A stretch of DNA of 5,563 nt. It comes from Firmicutes bacterium UBA4882 (GTDB lineage: Bacteria; Bacillota; UBA4882). A model generated the notes under the pieces. It had not been told where the DNA came from and searched no databases. It saw nothing but the letters and a program-made list of their open reading frames with translations. Where the stretch lies: NCBI GenBank assembly GCA_002399265.1, contig DHDG01000048.1:34669-40231 (forward strand). Direction: 5' to 3'. Both the position numbers and the translations under genes were made by a program. Every line of letters begins with the position of its first letter. The stretch's first letter is position 1. Of the stretch, positions 5,369 to 5,563 are shown piece after piece.

Positions 5369-5462
5369 CACAAGGGGGTCACAAAGGGACGGTTCTTCTG
5401 TGCTATTTCTGGGTTGATGCGCCAGTAGCACAGAAGAACCGTCCCCTTGTGACCCCCTTGTG
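5369..5462. repeat. REP/MITE-like hairpin element, copy C
   Basis: This is a 37-bp inverted repeat (5369-5405 with 5426-5462) with one mismatch (A5385 opposite C5446) around a 20-nt loop. Its right arm holds the complement of GGGGACGGTTCT; the left arm has AGGGACGGTTCT. The inner stem and loop nearly match copy B. The stem is longer than in B, with an extra outer CACAAGGGGG segment. It lies exactly between the transposase fragment and the TAG stop (5463-5465) of the minus-strand frame leaving the window. No target-site duplication is evident. Confidence 0.88.
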
Positions 5463-5563
5463 CTAAAATATCTGAGCCTGCCAGGATAAACTCAAGCCAT
5501 AGTCAACCCCATGACTGGAAATGGTTCCGCTATTTTCCCAAAAGGTAACTTTCCCGCTGAGAC
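5463..5563 (-). CDS. Possible C-terminal end of an unknown protein (partial, runs off right edge)
   Basis: The minus strand has an open frame from the window edge to TAG at 5463-5465, giving 32 complete codons. The residues alternate polar and hydrophobic positions (S-G-K-V-T-F-W-E-N) and end Y-G-L-S-L-S-W-Q-A-Q-I-F. A final beta-strand with terminal Phe is typical of outer-membrane beta-barrels, but the stretch is too short to be sure. A plus-strand frame from ATG at 5511 is also open but has no ribosome binding site. The stop lies one base beyond hairpin element C. Confidence 0.35.
   Translation of the reverse strand, partial: LSGKVTFWENSGTISSHGVDYGLSLSWQAQIF

Noticed and set aside
5372..5431. 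N-terminal continuation of the transposase frame through hairpin C
   Set aside because: The codons between 5369 and 5431 are encoded by the repeat itself and do not resemble a transposase N-terminus.

Overview
The window looks like a stretch of chromosome from an anaerobic, Bacillota-like (Firmicutes) bacterium. The basis is a BceR-type response regulator, a stand-alone rubredoxin, strong purine-rich ribosome binding sites with some GTG starts, two lipoproteins, and scattered GGGGACGGTTCT hairpin elements. This placement is an inference. A possible outer-membrane-like protein tail at the right edge would point to a diderm lineage if it is real.

Left part (1-821): the start of a BceR-like response regulator runs off the left edge on the minus strand. 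Divergent from it is a complete rubredoxin gene with a strong intrinsic terminator. Middle-left (822-1860): a minus-strand gene encodes an exported protein of unknown function that carries two diverged copies of an 'IP-x-YPG ... FY' module. Middle (1918-4310): after a 29-bp perfect inverted repeat come two tandem paralogous lipoprotein genes. Each has a lipobox, a carboxypeptidase-regulatory-like beta-sandwich, a middle domain of unknown type and a C-terminal fibronectin-III-like domain. The first copy has an in-frame TGA exactly where the second has the conserved Trp of the FN3-like domain. Its reading frame then stays open for the rest of that domain, so it appears to be one recent nonsense mutation, a readthrough site or a base error.

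Right part (4344-5563): a second hairpin element is followed by a complete type II toxin-antitoxin operon, with an AbrB/SpoVT-fold antitoxin overlapping a RelE/ParE-family toxin by 13 bp. A 16-bp perfect palindrome overlaps its -10 box. Convergent with the toxin is a fragment of an IS1182-like transposase, cut at its 5' side by a third hairpin element. That element abuts the stop codon of a partial minus-strand reading frame leaving the window.

The main points for follow-up are the TGA-for-Trp paralogue pair, the three hairpin elements whose flanking stem sequences vary but stay self-complementary, and the mixed-family toxin-antitoxin operon. I saw no RNA genes, no CRISPR array and no clearly new system.
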